Shown here piece after piece: positions 16,541 to 26,467 of a stretch of 64,000 nucleotides of DNA. The first letter of the stretch is position 1; each line of letters starts with the position of its first letter. The notes below the pieces were generated by a model. That model worked only from the letters and a program-made list of their open reading frames with translations. It was not told the DNA's origin and searched no databases. This DNA is from Leptolyngbyaceae cyanobacterium clean351. GTDB lineage: Bacteria; Cyanobacteriota; Cyanobacteriia; DAIDHW01. The translations under genes and the position numbers were made by a program. The stretch covers positions 1 to 64,000 of the forward strand of contig DAIDHW010000002.1 in assembly GCA_027451865.1 (NCBI GenBank), read 5' to 3'.

Positions 16541-19500
16541 TCAAGCTCCCCCACCCTTGGACAGCCCAGCTGAAACTAAGTCCTCCTTAGCTTTTTGGCC
16601 TAGGCCCTTGCCCCAGCGACCCTCAGCAGTTTTGACCACAATGTAGATTACAGGCACAATCAACAGGCTTAAGAAGGTAGCCACCAACATCCCACCAATC
16701 ACCGTGGTACCCAGGGAAATTCGGGCATTAGCCCCAGCGCCCGTAGACAAAGCCAGGGGAAAAATCCCCACAATAAAGGCAATGGCGGTCATTAAAATGG
16801 GCCGCAGGCGCTCCTGGGAGGCCTGCACCACCGCTTGAACAATAGACAGGCCTTGGTCGCGCAGTTGATTGGCAAACTCAACAATCAGGATCGCGTTTTT
16901 ACTGGCTAGGCCGATCAGCATCACTAGACCAATTTGGCCGAACACATCGTCGGGCAAGCCCCGTAACAACTGGGATGCCAGGGCCCCCAGGATAGCTAGG
17001 GGCACCGATAGGATAATAATCAAGGGGTCTAGATAGCTTTCGTACTGGGCGGCTAAGACCAGAAACACAATCACAATCCCCAAGGCGAAGATGTAGACTG
17101 CTTGATTGCCAGCGCTCACCTGCTCAAGGGATAAACCCGTCCAGGCAGTACTAATCCCCCGGGGTAGGGCCTTGGCCAACTGGTCCATCAGATTCAGGGC
17201 TTGACCAGAGCTGACTCCCGGGGCCGCTGAGCCCGTCACCTCCGCCGAGCGGAAGAGATTGTAGTGGGTGATAATTTGGGGAGCGGTAGTACTGGTAACC
17301 TCGACAAGGTCACTCAGGGGGATCATCTGGCCGGTTTGCGAGCGCACGTAGAGCCTAGTAATATCCTGGGGCTGGGAGCGGAAGTTTTGGTCTGCCTGGA
17401 CGATTACCTTGTAGGTACGTTGGAACATATCAAAGTTGTTAACGTACTCCGACCCCAGCATGATCTGCATGGTGTTGAAAATATCGCCTAAGTTTACCCC
17501 CAGAGCCAGGGCTTTATTACGGTCGACGTTGACAACAAGCTGGGGGGAGTTGATGGCAAAGGGACTAGTAACCCGGGATAGCTTCCCGGACCCATTGGCC
17601 TGCTGCAGCAGTTGACCGACGGCTTGGGCCAAGGCGCTTAATCCTAGGTTTTGCTGGTCTAGGACCTGTAGGTCAAACCCCCCCAAGCTACTGCCTACCT
17701 GAATGGTCGGGGGATTAGCAGCAAAGATTAAGGCGCCCGGGATAGTACTCACCTCCCCCATCACTTGGCCGATAATCGCCTGGGCCGACCGGCCTGGTCG
17801 CTCATCCCAGGGCTTAAGGGTAGTGAAGATAATTGCCTTATCTGGTCCGGTCCCAAAGAAGCTAAAACCGCCGACCGCAAAGGTCCCTACGGTTTCGGGG
17901 ATAGCCAGGAGTTTTTTCTCTACTTGGCGCAGAATCTTGTTGGTGTAGTCAATGGAAACCCCCTGGGGAGACTGGATGATGGTGATGAAGTAGCCCTGGT
18001 CTTCATCGGGCACAAACCCACTCGGCACAATGGTAAACATCCAGTAGGTGAGCACCAGAAAACCCACAAACACCAACAATACCAATCCCCGCAACCTCAC
18101 CAGAACCTGCAAAGCTCGCCGATGGAGTCGCCTAATCAGGTTAATTACCCAATTAATCGGCCGGAAAAACCAGTTAACTTCAGCCCCGGCAGGACGCAGC
18201 AGCAGCGCTGACAGAGCAGGGGTAAGGGTCAGGGCATTAAAGACGGACAGACCGATAGAGAAAACAATTGTCAGGGCGAACTGCTGGTACAGTTTACCAG
18301 TAACTCCCGGAAAAAAGGAAACCGGGATAAACACCGCCATCAGCACCAGGGAGGTAGCAATCACCGCCCCAGTTACTTCCCGCATGGACTCCATGGCCGC
18401 TTCCCGAGGATTAAGGTGGCGCTCCTCCATCACCCGGGTCACATTCTCCACTACCACAATGGCGTCATCTACTACTAGACCCGTAGCCAATACCAAACCG
18501 AAGAGGGTAAGGCTATTAATCGAGAAACCAAAGAGCTTGATGAAGGCAAAGGTCCCCACCAGGGAAACCGGGATCGTGATGGCCGGGATAAGGGTAGTGC
18601 GCCAGTCCTGCAGGAACAGGAAGATTACTAGCACCACCAGGCCAATCGCCTCCACCAGGGTGGTGATCACCTCCACCACAGAGGCTTTGACCGCCAGGGT
18701 GGTGTCAAAGGCCACCTCGTACTTCAGGCCAGGAGGAAAGTTTTTGCTCAATTCCCCTAAGGCCCGGCGGGCTTCCTCAGCTACCTGCAGAGCGTTGCTG
18801 TTGGTGAGCTGGGAAACCCCCAGACCGACCCCATCCTGACCCCGGAAGCGCAAACTAGTAGTGTAGTCCTGGGCGCCCAACTCCGCTCTCCCTACGTCCT
18901 GGAGACGAATCAAGGTGCCATCAGGGGCAGCCTTGACCACCATGTCGTCAAACTGCTGCACATCCTGCAATTGAGTGACTGCCTGGACATTTATTTGGTA
19001 CTGTTGACCGGGAGGAGCCGGAGGAGCCCCAATCTGGCCTGCCCCCACCTGGAGGTTCTGGTCCTCGAGGGCGTTGACTACATCCTGGGCAGTCAGGCCG
19101 CGGGCCGCCAGGAGAGACGGGTCCAGCCAGATCCGCATTGCGAATAGGCGCTCCCCAAACACCTGCACCGTAGCTACACCCGGGAGACGCTTCAGGGGGT
19201 CAACCAGGTAGCGGTCGGCGTAGTTACTGATGAACTCGGAACTGTAGAGATTATTGTCCGAGTAGAGGCCAATGGCCAGAACAAAACTGCCCCCAGCGGC
19301 CGCCTTGGCGACCGTTAACCCATTTTGGTTGACCTGGGCAGGGAGCTGGGATGTAACCTCAGAGACCAGATTCTGGACATCAACGGCGGCGATGTCTGGG
19401 TCCCGGGACTGATCAAAGGTGATGGTGATCTGACTGGTACCACTACTGGAACTACTAGAGGCAATGTACTTCATCCCCTCCACCCCGTTAATCTGCCGCT

Positions 19501-19699
19501 CTAGGATCGAAGTAACGGCGGTCTCCACCACCTCGGAGCTAGCCCCAGGGTAATTAGCAGTAACACTAACGGTCGGGGGAGTTACGTTGGGGTAGTACTC
19601 CGTAGCCAAGGTAGGAATACTTACAGCCCCCACCAGGATAAGTAGCAGGGAGCAGACAGTGGAGAAGACGGGGCGGTTGATGAAGAAGTTGACAAACAT
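16541..19699 (-). CDS. RND efflux pump inner-membrane transporter (AcrB/HAE1 type)
   Basis: The 1052-residue protein is a proton-driven RND pump. It has the usual two halves, each with a TM1 helix, a large periplasmic domain and a block of TM helices. The N-terminus is FFINRPVFSTVCSLLLILVG. The TM4 proton-relay motif GLVVDDAIVVVEN (near residue 405) is present, as is the porter-domain start YPNVTPPTVSVTANYPGAS. The C-terminal half has PSGFVPDEDQGYF and GLASKNAILIVEFA with the relay Lys. Length is typical of AcrB relatives. The adaptor gene lies 15 bases upstream. No outer-membrane TolC gene is nearby. Exported substrates are unknown. Confidence 0.95.
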   Translation of the reverse strand: MFVNFFINRPVFSTVCSLLLILVGAVSIPTLATEYYPNVTPPTVSVTANYPGASSEVVETAVTSILERQINGVEGMKYIASSSSSSGTSQITITFDQSRDPDIAAVDVQNLVSEVTSQLPAQVNQNGLTVAKAAAGGSFVLAIGLYSDNNLYSSEFISNYADRYLVDPLKRLPGVATVQVFGERLFAMRIWLDPSLLAARGLTAQDVVNALEDQNLQVGAGQIGAPPAPPGQQYQINVQAVTQLQDVQQFDDMVVKAAPDGTLIRLQDVGRAELGAQDYTTSLRFRGQDGVGLGVSQLTNSNALQVAEEARRALGELSKNFPPGLKYEVAFDTTLAVKASVVEVITTLVEAIGLVVLVIFLFLQDWRTTLIPAITIPVSLVGTFAFIKLFGFSINSLTLFGLVLATGLVVDDAIVVVENVTRVMEERHLNPREAAMESMREVTGAVIATSLVLMAVFIPVSFFPGVTGKLYQQFALTIVFSIGLSVFNALTLTPALSALLLRPAGAEVNWFFRPINWVINLIRRLHRRALQVLVRLRGLVLLVFVGFLVLTYWMFTIVPSGFVPDEDQGYFITIIQSPQGVSIDYTNKILRQVEKKLLAIPETVGTFAVGGFSFFGTGPDKAIIFTTLKPWDERPGRSAQAIIGQVMGEVSTIPGALIFAANPPTIQVGSSLGGFDLQVLDQQNLGLSALAQAVGQLLQQANGSGKLSRVTSPFAINSPQLVVNVDRNKALALGVNLGDIFNTMQIMLGSEYVNNFDMFQRTYKVIVQADQNFRSQPQDITRLYVRSQTGQMIPLSDLVEVTSTTAPQIITHYNLFRSAEVTGSAAPGVSSGQALNLMDQLAKALPRGISTAWTGLSLEQVSAGNQAVYIFALGIVIVFLVLAAQYESYLDPLIIILSVPLAILGALASQLLRGLPDDVFGQIGLVMLIGLASKNAILIVEFANQLRDQGLSIVQAVVQASQERLRPILMTAIAFIVGIFPLALSTGAGANARISLGTTVIGGMLVATFLSLLIVPVIYIVVKTAEGRWGKGLGQKAKEDLVSAGLSKGGGA

Positions 19700-19714
19700 C
19701 TCAGACCTGGGGAG

Positions 19715-20926
19715 TTAGGACTGCGGAGCCAAAGGCGCACCATTAACTAGTTTTTGAATACCGGCGGTGACAATTTCTTGGCCTGGCTTGAGACCCTCGA
19801 GGACCTGGTAGTCGTTGCCCTGGATAGGCCCTAACTGGACTGGCTGTTGGCGAGCGACAAATTGCTTTGGTCCCTTGGGCTCAGCCACAAAGACAAAGTT
19901 TTGACCGACAATGTTGGAGACAGCTGAGGTGGGTACTAGCACCCCGGGGTGTTGGCTCCAGACTACCCGGGCCACCACAAACTCAGAGGTCCGCAAAGCT
20001 CCCGAGGCGTTGTCGAGGATCCCCTTGACCAGAACCGTTTGGGTGGTGGGGTCTACTGTCGGGGAGATGAAGGAAATAGTAGTGGCCCCAAGGATCTTAC
20101 CCTGGGTATCTAAGACCTGCAGGGGGAGTCCTAGATGCAGTCGAGGAGCCTGCTGGGCGGGGATGTAGACGTAGACCTCCAGGAACCGATTCTGGGTAAG
20201 GGTGGTCAGTTGACTAGAGGTGGTAACGTAGTCCCCCAACCTTACCGGAATATCTCCCACCGTGCCCGCAAAGGGGGCTGTGACCGTAAAGTAGCCCAAC
20301 TGAGCCTGCTGACCCCGGAGGTTAGCCAGGTCTTGGTGGTACTGTTTGGTGTCCTGAGCCACCTTGTAGACTTGGGCTTGAATTTGAGCTTGTAGGGAGT
20401 GCAATTGCGCCTGGGCAGTGCTGAGGGAATCAGCGTACTGGTCTACCTGCTCCAGGGTAACTGCCCCCTGGGTATACAGGGAGTGGTACCGCTGGTATTG
20501 CGTCTGGTTGTACTTGAGGTTCGCTAGGTCTTCTTGGATCTGGGCTTGGAGGGATTGGAGGGTTCCCTGGGCGTTCCGGACCTGCGCTAGGGCAGAGGCC
20601 ACGGCCGCCTGGTCACTCTGGACTGTTGCCTGCTGGACCTGGGGATCAATTTCCATCAAGGGTGCCCCCGCAGCTACGGCATCACCGGAGTGGACGAAGA
20701 TTCGGGTGATGTGCCCCTGAACTTGGGGAGAAAGGGTGACAGAATGGCGAGACTGGAGAGAGGAAATAAACTGAGAGTAGTCCGTCACTGTGCTCGCCAG
20801 CACGGGGGCGATGGTGACGGGTACCCCCTTGCCGGCGGCCACGGGTGGTCCACCCCGTTGACAGGCAGTCAGGGCTGGTGCGAGGACTAGGGCTAACAGG
20901 AGGGGATAACGCAAACGGCTCAACAT
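19715..20926 (-). CDS. RND periplasmic adaptor lipoprotein (AcrA/MexA family)
   Basis: The 403-residue protein begins with a lipoprotein signal (lipobox LTAC near residue 22). It has a lipoyl half-motif [21 protein letters not shown], a long coiled-coil hairpin (about residues 95-200, Gln-rich), the second lipoyl half with [20 protein letters not shown], and a beta-barrel region. It would bridge the RND transporter encoded next in the operon to a TolC-type channel. The divergent gene mtnP starts 136 bases away, leaving room for promoters in both directions. Confidence 0.93.
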   Translation of the reverse strand: MLSRLRYPLLLALVLAPALTACQRGGPPVAAGKGVPVTIAPVLASTVTDYSQFISSLQSRHSVTLSPQVQGHITRIFVHSGDAVAAGAPLMEIDPQVQQATVQSDQAAVASALAQVRNAQGTLQSLQAQIQEDLANLKYNQTQYQRYHSLYTQGAVTLEQVDQYADSLSTAQAQLHSLQAQIQAQVYKVAQDTKQYHQDLANLRGQQAQLGYFTVTAPFAGTVGDIPVRLGDYVTTSSQLTTLTQNRFLEVYVYIPAQQAPRLHLGLPLQVLDTQGKILGATTISFISPTVDPTTQTVLVKGILDNASGALRTSEFVVARVVWSQHPGVLVPTSAVSNIVGQNFVFVAEPKGPKQFVARQQPVQLGPIQGNDYQVLEGLKPGQEIVTAGIQKLVNGAPLAPQS

Positions 20927-21062
20927 GGTACGCCCCTTACTGAACTTGAGCGGCTTGCTTAACGCAGACAGTGTAGCCCATGATCAGGAAAATACCCAAT
21001 CCCCCATCGGGGTGATTATGGGGTTAGACTGCAAAAGGCAACTCTATTTCTCTGCATACCCT

Positions 21063-21935
21063 ATGGTTCAGGTATTAGTCGGCGTAATTGGTGGCAGCGG
21101 TCTTTATCAGATGGCTGCCCTCCAGGATGTCCGGGAGTTAAAAGTTGATACCCCCTTTGGCAAGCCCTCGGACGATCTGGTGGTGGGCACCCTGGAGGGA
21201 GTACCAGTAGCCTTTTTAGCCCGGCATGGCCGCCATCATCACCTGCTACCGACGGAAATCCCCTTCCGGGCCAACATCTACGCCCTGAAATCCCTGGGGG
21301 TACAGTACATTTTCTCCGCCTCGGCGGTCGGCTCCCTCCAAGGGTCCGTTCGACCACTAGACCTGGTGATCCCTGACCAGTTTATTGACCGGACTCGCCA
21401 GCGCTGCTCTACCTTCTTTGGGGAGGGCATCGTTGCCCACGTGGGCTTTGCTGAACCCTTTTGCCCCCGCCTGGGAGGAGTCTTAGCCGAGGCAGTCCTG
21501 GATCTGCGTTTACCTGATATTCGCCTACACCGGGGGGGAACCTATGTCTGCATGGAGGGACCAGCTTTCTCTACCCTAGCCGAGTCCCACCTGTACCGTC
21601 AGTGGGGTGGCACGGTGATCGGCATGACTAACCTACCAGAGGCCAAATTGGCCCGGGAGGCAGAGATCGCCTACGCCACCTTAGCTCTGGTCACCGACTA
21701 CGACTGCTGGCATCCGGAGCACGACCAGGTCAGTGTGGAGATGATCCTCGCCAATTTGCACCAGAACGCAGCTAATGCCCAAAAGGTGATCCAGGCCGCC
21801 GTGGGCCGACTAGGGAAAAATCCCCCCGAGTCTGCCGCCCACAGGGCCCTCAAGAACGCCATCATTACTCCCCTAGAACGGGTGCCCCCCGCCACAAAGG
21901 AGAAACTGCACCTGCTCTTGGCTAAGTATTTCTAG
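21063..21935 (+). CDS. mtnP: S-methyl-5'-thioadenosine phosphorylase
   Basis: The 290-residue enzyme cleaves methylthioadenosine with phosphate to adenine and methylthioribose 1-phosphate, feeding methionine and adenine salvage. Motifs: [11 protein letters not shown] (phosphate/nucleoside loop), [29 protein letters not shown] and [16 protein letters not shown], all characteristic. I start at the ATG at 21063 because family members begin a few residues before [10 protein letters not shown] frame open back to 20925 would add 46 unrelated residues and overlap the divergent efflux gene. No strong ribosome site is seen. Confidence 0.93.
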   Translation: MVQVLVGVIGGSGLYQMAALQDVRELKVDTPFGKPSDDLVVGTLEGVPVAFLARHGRHHHLLPTEIPFRANIYALKSLGVQYIFSASAVGSLQGSVRPLDLVIPDQFIDRTRQRCSTFFGEGIVAHVGFAEPFCPRLGGVLAEAVLDLRLPDIRLHRGGTYVCMEGPAFSTLAESHLYRQWGGTVIGMTNLPEAKLAREAEIAYATLALVTDYDCWHPEHDQVSVEMILANLHQNAANAQKVIQAAVGRLGKNPPESAAHRALKNAIITPLERVPPATKEKLHLLLAKYF

Positions 21936-21950
21936 GGATTGGCCTAATCT

Positions 21951-22493
21951 CTACAGGTGCCATAGCACTGGCCACAACCCCCGGCCCAGGGTCAGCCAGT
22001 ATAGGCCCCAACCCGCCGTCAGCCCAATCAGGGAAACCACAAAGAGGATACAGACGTCTAGGAAAAGGGGAAGATTATTTTCCTGCATTTCTAGGCGGGC
22101 CAGAATCACCACCGACATTAGGATCAGCAGGTGCATTGAGGTATCAAACTCAAACAGCACCACTGAGGCCAGAGCTGAGAATAGCAGCATGCTCAAAAAA
22201 GTCCCCACCTGGGTCCGGCAAACGGAGACTAGCAAGCGTTTGATGTACTCCAAGGGAGCCGTGAGCAAAACCGCCAAGGCCAAGGTCAAGGCAATAGCAA
22301 TGCCCCAAGCTAACCAGGGTAGGGCACCAGTGGGGATGATCCAACCGAATATTGCCGGCCCCTCCGCCTCGGGGGCCGGTTGGGAGAGAACCGTAATCCA
22401 ACTACCCAAGAACCAGCCAAAAAAGCCAAAGGTGACAGCTAAGAGCGCAAAGGTAATGAGGGAACTGATGCGGTTGAAGGTCATCATAGCCAA
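21951..22493 (-). CDS. Conserved-looking membrane protein, unknown function
   Basis: A 180-residue protein with about five hydrophobic segments: SLITFALLAVTFGFFGWFLG, LPWLAWGIAIALTLALAVLL, FLSMLLFSALASVVLF, LLILMSVVILA and LDVCILFVVSLIGLTAGWGL. A short conserved-looking loop LEMQENNLPLFLD precedes the last one. It lies 6 bases after the DUF2079 gene on the same strand, so it is probably translated from one transcript with petM and DUF2079. I do not recognise a function. Confidence 0.75.
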   Translation of the reverse strand: MAMMTFNRISSLITFALLAVTFGFFGWFLGSWITVLSQPAPEAEGPAIFGWIIPTGALPWLAWGIAIALTLALAVLLTAPLEYIKRLLVSVCRTQVGTFLSMLLFSALASVVLFEFDTSMHLLILMSVVILARLEMQENNLPLFLDVCILFVVSLIGLTAGWGLYWLTLGRGLWPVLWHL

Positions 22494-22499
22494 GGGATA

Positions 22500-24134
22500 T
22501 CAGGATGCTGACAATCTCGCTGGCACAGCCGGTAAGCCTGGGACCAGGGGTTGGATCTGACGGCGCACGGCTAGCCAAGCTTGCACAGCTGCCGGGTCGG
22601 AAGTGACTCCCCGCTGCAGGAGAACTACACCATCTCCCACTGCGGTCACGCCGTACTGTCGAGAATTATATAGGCTATCGATTAACCTGGCGCTCACCTG
22701 CAGTACCTGACGTTCGTCGAGAAAGGCCGCCTGGTACTGCCATGCATGCCACAGGTCACAAATAACGTACTCCACAGTCACTACCTGCCCCCCGGGGCCG
22801 CGTAGGGACAATTCCGGCAGGCGCAACACCTCCTGGCGACTAGAAAGGGGGGGGATCAGGTCGTCTGTAGCAGACACGCTGGCTGCCGGCGGGATCATAG
22901 CCAACAGAGGCCGCACCTGGAAGACATGCTGCCACTGGCGGGGCAGGGAAACGTAAACCCAAGGCTGCACCGAATCGGGAATCAGAAAGTAAAGGGTCCG
23001 ATTGGGGTTAGAAACCACCGTAAAGGCCAAGGATAAGCCCAGACAAAATACCCAAAACCTCCGCCAGGCTGGGCCGAAACTTTCTGGCCGCCGCGACCAC
23101 CACAGGAGCGCCCCGTAGTAGACCCCTGGCACTACCAGTAAGGCATAGCGTAGGTTGATGGCAAGGACCGATGCCCCTTGACTGAGAAACAGCTCAAGCA
23201 AGGGAAATCCCGCCACTAACCAAGCTGGCCAGCTCAAGGCCGGAATCAGGCCCAAGGGTAACCACAGTCCCAGGAGATACAGGAGCTTTTGGGGAAACCG
23301 AGCAAACAATTGGCCAAGGAGCAGTCCGGGTTGGCTGACCATGTGCTGAATTATGCCGAGGGTCGATGCAGGCTGACCGTGGCTATACTGGCCGAATTTT
23401 TCCACCATGAAGCGGTCCGCCTCATCTGGGGAAAATAGAGGCATCAAGACGTTAGTAACGATCAGCAGGTAGGAAATGCTTAAGCCGCATACCACCAGAC
23501 CGGCTGGGCGCAGGCGCCGGTCAGTGAGCATGTAGGCACCGACCCCCAAAACCACAATACTCACGTCCTCTCGGACCAACAGGGTAATACCCACCAGGAG
23601 CCAAAATAGTCGCCAGGCCCGGTACTCTAGGGCTAACAGGAGACTAAACAAATACAAAGGAACTTGACTCAGGTCATCAATGTTTGTCAGGGTGGGACCG
23701 ATTACCCCATGACCAGCGTAGTAACTAGCGGTAATCAGGGCAGCTAAGGGGAGCGGTAGATGACGGCGGGCGAGGGCGAAAAGCAGCAGACCCGCCCCGC
23801 TGATCCAGACTACCTGTAGTACACTGAGGGTGAAAGGGAAGGGGAAAAGGGCGTAAATCGGTAGCCACAAAAGCAAGCCAGGAGTGAAGTGCTGGCCAAG
23901 GCGGTAGTAGTTAACCTCGGGTAGGTGACCGGCATGGACAACACTAGCCGAGAGGGAAGAAGAAAGGGAGCTCTGGAAAAATCGACCATGGAGGCTATTC
24001 CAGAACACCTGATTAAATATCCCCTGGTCAAAGGTAGAGTAGAAGCTGAAATACCGATTCAGCATCAACAGCAGAGTTAAGCTAAAAAAAAGGCCGGCAG
24101 CTGCCGGCACCAGACGGGGGACTGCTGGCCTCAA
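22500..24134 (-). CDS. DUF2079 family membrane protein
   Basis: The 544-residue polytopic protein has the DUF2079 N-terminal signature NRYFSFYSTFDQGIFNQVFW (about residues 26-45), followed by PEVNYYRLGQHFTP and about ten hydrophobic segments. A C-terminal soluble domain (from about residue 400) contains RPLLAMIPPAASVSATDDL. The architecture resembles GT-C glycosyltransferases, but no activity is proven for DUF2079. The start codon overlaps the petM stop in ATGA, suggesting translational coupling. Confidence 0.85.
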   Translation of the reverse strand: MRPAVPRLVPAAAGLFFSLTLLLMLNRYFSFYSTFDQGIFNQVFWNSLHGRFFQSSLSSSLSASVVHAGHLPEVNYYRLGQHFTPGLLLWLPIYALFPFPFTLSVLQVVWISGAGLLLFALARRHLPLPLAALITASYYAGHGVIGPTLTNIDDLSQVPLYLFSLLLALEYRAWRLFWLLVGITLLVREDVSIVVLGVGAYMLTDRRLRPAGLVVCGLSISYLLIVTNVLMPLFSPDEADRFMVEKFGQYSHGQPASTLGIIQHMVSQPGLLLGQLFARFPQKLLYLLGLWLPLGLIPALSWPAWLVAGFPLLELFLSQGASVLAINLRYALLVVPGVYYGALLWWSRRPESFGPAWRRFWVFCLGLSLAFTVVSNPNRTLYFLIPDSVQPWVYVSLPRQWQHVFQVRPLLAMIPPAASVSATDDLIPPLSSRQEVLRLPELSLRGPGGQVVTVEYVICDLWHAWQYQAAFLDERQVLQVSARLIDSLYNSRQYGVTAVGDGVVLLQRGVTSDPAAVQAWLAVRRQIQPLVPGLPAVPARLSAS

Positions 24135-24235
24135 TCTGCACTGCCTTGGATTTTCAGCAATAAGAAGCCCGCCCCTAGGCCCACCATGACTAACACAAAC
24201 GCCAAAATACTCGCATCCAAAATTTCGCCGCCCAT
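24131..24235 (-). CDS. petM: Cytochrome b6f complex subunit PetM
   Basis: A 34-residue single-span protein: MGGEILDASILAFVL leading to the helix and the family's C-terminal GAGFLLLKIQGSAD. The LLLKIQG ending and size match PetM (subunit VII), a small stabilising subunit of the cytochrome b6f complex in the photosynthetic membrane. A GGGGTGA ribosome site lies eight bases upstream of the ATG. Its stop overlaps the start of the DUF2079 gene by four bases, so the two are probably coupled. Confidence 0.88.
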   Translation of the reverse strand: MGGEILDASILAFVLVMVGLGAGFLLLKIQGSAD

Positions 24236-24243
24236 AAAACTAT

Positions 24244-24432
24244 TCACCCCGATGATGGCACTGGGAAAGATTGTAGCAAAGTCTTAGGGGCCGATGGGGC
24301 AGTCCAAGCATCCCACTCCCTACCCTCAGCAGCCAAGGACCCCGATACCCCCTGATGATGGGGAGAAGAGTGGTCAAGAACCAAGGTTAAAGCTAGGGTG
24401 GCCAGAGCTGCTAGAAATAATTTTTCGAGCAT
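24244..24432 (-). CDS. Possible small secreted or membrane peptide upstream of petM
   Basis: A 62-codon frame starts with a hydrophobic segment MLEKLFLAALATLALTLVL, followed by a His/Ser/Gly-rich tail. A GAGGGGG motif five bases before the ATG is a good ribosome site. The stop TGA lies within the ribosome site of petM, eight bases before the petM start, hinting at coupling. I recognise no family; it could be a leader ORF or a real small protein. Confidence 0.42.
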   Translation of the reverse strand: MLEKLFLAALATLALTLVLDHSSPHHQGVSGSLAAEGREWDAWTAPSAPKTLLQSFPVPSSG

Positions 24433-24502
24433 ATATCCCCCTCGATTGGCCTGACTCTGGGGAGATTCAGACCTGGCCGAGGGGATTCCGGAAAGCTAAA
24501 AG

Positions 24503-25180
24503 TCAAGTTGGGGCCCGGCGGACTGGTTTGGGGACCACCCGGCTGGGGGGGCCCGGCGGTAGGGCAGCCTTTTTCTTGGGGGGGAGTACTCCTATGGGCT
24601 TACTGGACTTGATCACCAACTGTTCTCCCCGACGGTGGGCTTCTATGTCCCAAAAACATCCTGGCACCGAGGCATCAAGGTTTCCCTGTAGAGTTAACTT
24701 AAAGCTTTTCCCCTGGCCAGAATTGTTGCGGGCCGCCTGCTGAATCTTGATCGTGGCCCGACCCCGACCAGCAGGGGACACGGTTTCACCCCGGATGGAA
24801 AAGTAACCGTCCGCCAAGGACCCTGGGGGGGATGTAGCCCCAGGCTGTAGGTTTTCCGGCTCCCAAACTCCGCACATTTGGAGGTTCAAAGTCAGGTGGG
24901 GCGCTCTGCCTGTCATTCGGGGATACACCACCCACAGGTGAGGCTCGCTCAATTGGAGGTGATTCTTAGCCAGGCTAATCAGCCGCCCGAGCATCACCGC
25001 CTTCAGCTGGGTACCCTCGCGAGTGGTGAGTACCCCCCGATACAAACAGTCCTCCGAGGGAGTATACCTCCCCCAAACTAGCCCAATGGCCCGGTACTGC
25101 AGGCGCTGACTCGGGGGGCGAATGGGGGTGGCAGGAGGGGAAAGGGGGGCAGAGTCGGGCCGCTGGGGAAAGGCACCCAT
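24503..25180 (-). CDS. Conserved cyanobacterial-type hypothetical protein
   Basis: A 225-residue soluble protein. A Pro-rich N-terminus is followed by GLVWGRYTPSEDCLYRGVL, LKAVMLGRLISLAKNHLQL and HLWVVYPRM. The second half has YFSIRGETVS, ATIKIQQAARNNSG and SFKLTLQGNL, and the tail is Lys/Pro/Arg-rich (PKKKAALPPGPPSRVVPKP). Alternating beta strands suggest a small beta-barrel, possibly nucleic-acid binding given the basic tail. I recall similar unnamed proteins in cyanobacteria but know no function. No ribosome site decides the start. Confidence 0.7.
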   Translation of the reverse strand: MGAFPQRPDSAPLSPPATPIRPPSQRLQYRAIGLVWGRYTPSEDCLYRGVLTTREGTQLKAVMLGRLISLAKNHLQLSEPHLWVVYPRMTGRAPHLTLNLQMCGVWEPENLQPGATSPPGSLADGYFSIRGETVSPAGRGRATIKIQQAARNNSGQGKSFKLTLQGNLDASVPGCFWDIEAHRRGEQLVIKSSKPIGVLPPKKKAALPPGPPSRVVPKPVRRAPT

Positions 25181-25582
25181 GGCTGTTCACTATATTCAGA
25201 CGACTTTTTTATAGTGACACCTCAGGTTGGTCTGCGGCCAGGGGCAAGGGATTTACCTTCCCTAGGCAGACCATAAGGAATCATTGGTCGGATCAAAGCA
25301 CCTCAACCATGGTTAGACTAGTGGATCAGGTAAGCAGCCCCCGGGGGAGGACTGAGGACCCATGGCAGGTAATCTTACTCAACCAAGGGGAAGTTTGTAA
25401 CCCCCCTTGAGGGGCTCAGGGAGTAGTACTTAGACCCGGATTGCTTATTCGACGGCTTGCATAGACCCTCTAGTTTGTCCCAACCCATCCCGTAGCTAAC
25501 CGCCCGGTAACAGCTAGGGCTTAGTCTTGCTAACTCCTCCTCGGGGTCGTCTCTTCCTTAACAGCTGTGCAGATTTGTGTCT
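25181..25582. other. Intergenic region between divergent genes, no gene recognised
   Basis: About 400 bases lie between a minus-strand gene and cdsA on the plus strand, so promoters for both are expected here. I see only one small plus-strand frame (25309-25410, 33 codons, MVRLVDQVSSPRG...), not persuasive. No tRNA or known RNA motif was found. Confidence 0.5.
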
Positions 25583-26425
25583 ATGCCCTGGTCCCGAGTT
25601 TCCAGCGGAATTATTGCCATTTGCTTGGCCTTACTTGTGACCACCCTAGGAGGCTGGTACTTCACCATTTTTTTCAGTGTGATTATTTACCTGGGGCAGT
25701 TGGAGTATTTTCAGTTGGCCCGGGCTAAGGGGGCAGCCCCCGCCACCAAGACCACCCTGTTTGTCAGCCAACTCCTGCTGTTTGTGACCACATTGAGTCC
25801 CAGCCTAGCAGATGCAATCCTGCCGGTAGCGGGCAGCTTAATTTGCTTATATCTACTGTTTGAGCCCAAAATGGCCACCATCGGTGACATTTCTACCTCC
25901 ATCCTGGGGCTATTTTACGGGGGATATCTGCCTAGCTACTGGGTACGGTTGCGGGCCCTAAGCCCTGATTCATCCTTGGCTCTGGGCCACCTAGGGCCCC
26001 TATCCCCCGGTCTAACCTACACTCTGCTGACCTTCGCCTGCATTTGGGCGGCCGATATTGGCTCCTATACCGTCGGCAAGATCTTTGGCCGGACTCGCCT
26101 GTCCCAGATTAGCCCCAAAAAGACCGTTGAAGGGGCAGTCTTTGGTCTTTCAGGCAGTGTTGCAGTCGCCCTAGGGGGGGCCCTAGTTCTGGGCTGGCCC
26201 TTCTGGCCCCTGACTGGGACCGCCCTGGGCCTGCTGATCGGGGTAGCAAGCCTCCTGGGAGACCTGACGGAGTCCATGATGAAGCGGGACGCCGGCGTGA
26301 AGGATTCGGGGCAGTTAATCCCGGGGCACGGGGGGGTTTTGGACCGGGGGGATAGCTACGTGTTCACAGCTCCCCTGGTTTATTACTTTGTTACCCTGTT
26401 ACTGCCCCTGTTAAGCCACCTTTAG
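25583..26425 (+). CDS. cdsA: Phosphatidate cytidylyltransferase
   Basis: The 280-residue membrane enzyme makes CDP-diacylglycerol from phosphatidate and CTP, the precursor of phosphatidylglycerol. Several TM segments precede the signature region KRDAGVKDSGQLIPGHGG then VLDRGDS near residues 230-256. WAADIGSYTVGKIFGRTRLSQISPKKTVEG is the cytoplasmic conserved loop. I prefer the ATG at 25583 (MPWSRVSSG) over a GTG two codons earlier because relatives begin similarly. It is the first gene of a run of plus-strand genes. Confidence 0.94.
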   Translation: MPWSRVSSGIIAICLALLVTTLGGWYFTIFFSVIIYLGQLEYFQLARAKGAAPATKTTLFVSQLLLFVTTLSPSLADAILPVAGSLICLYLLFEPKMATIGDISTSILGLFYGGYLPSYWVRLRALSPDSSLALGHLGPLSPGLTYTLLTFACIWAADIGSYTVGKIFGRTRLSQISPKKTVEGAVFGLSGSVAVALGGALVLGWPFWPLTGTALGLLIGVASLLGDLTESMMKRDAGVKDSGQLIPGHGGVLDRGDSYVFTAPLVYYFVTLLLPLLSHL

Positions 26426-26467
26426 AGGAGTTTTGTTAAGATAGTCCGAAGCGGCAGGAAGGTAACA

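Noticed and set aside
16275-16646. 123-codon plus-strand ORF
   Set aside because: Its 3' part overlaps the end of the RND gene, and its translation has no recognisable domain.
25309-25410. 33-codon plus-strand frame in the cdsA upstream region
   Set aside because: Short, without ribosome site or recognisable domain.
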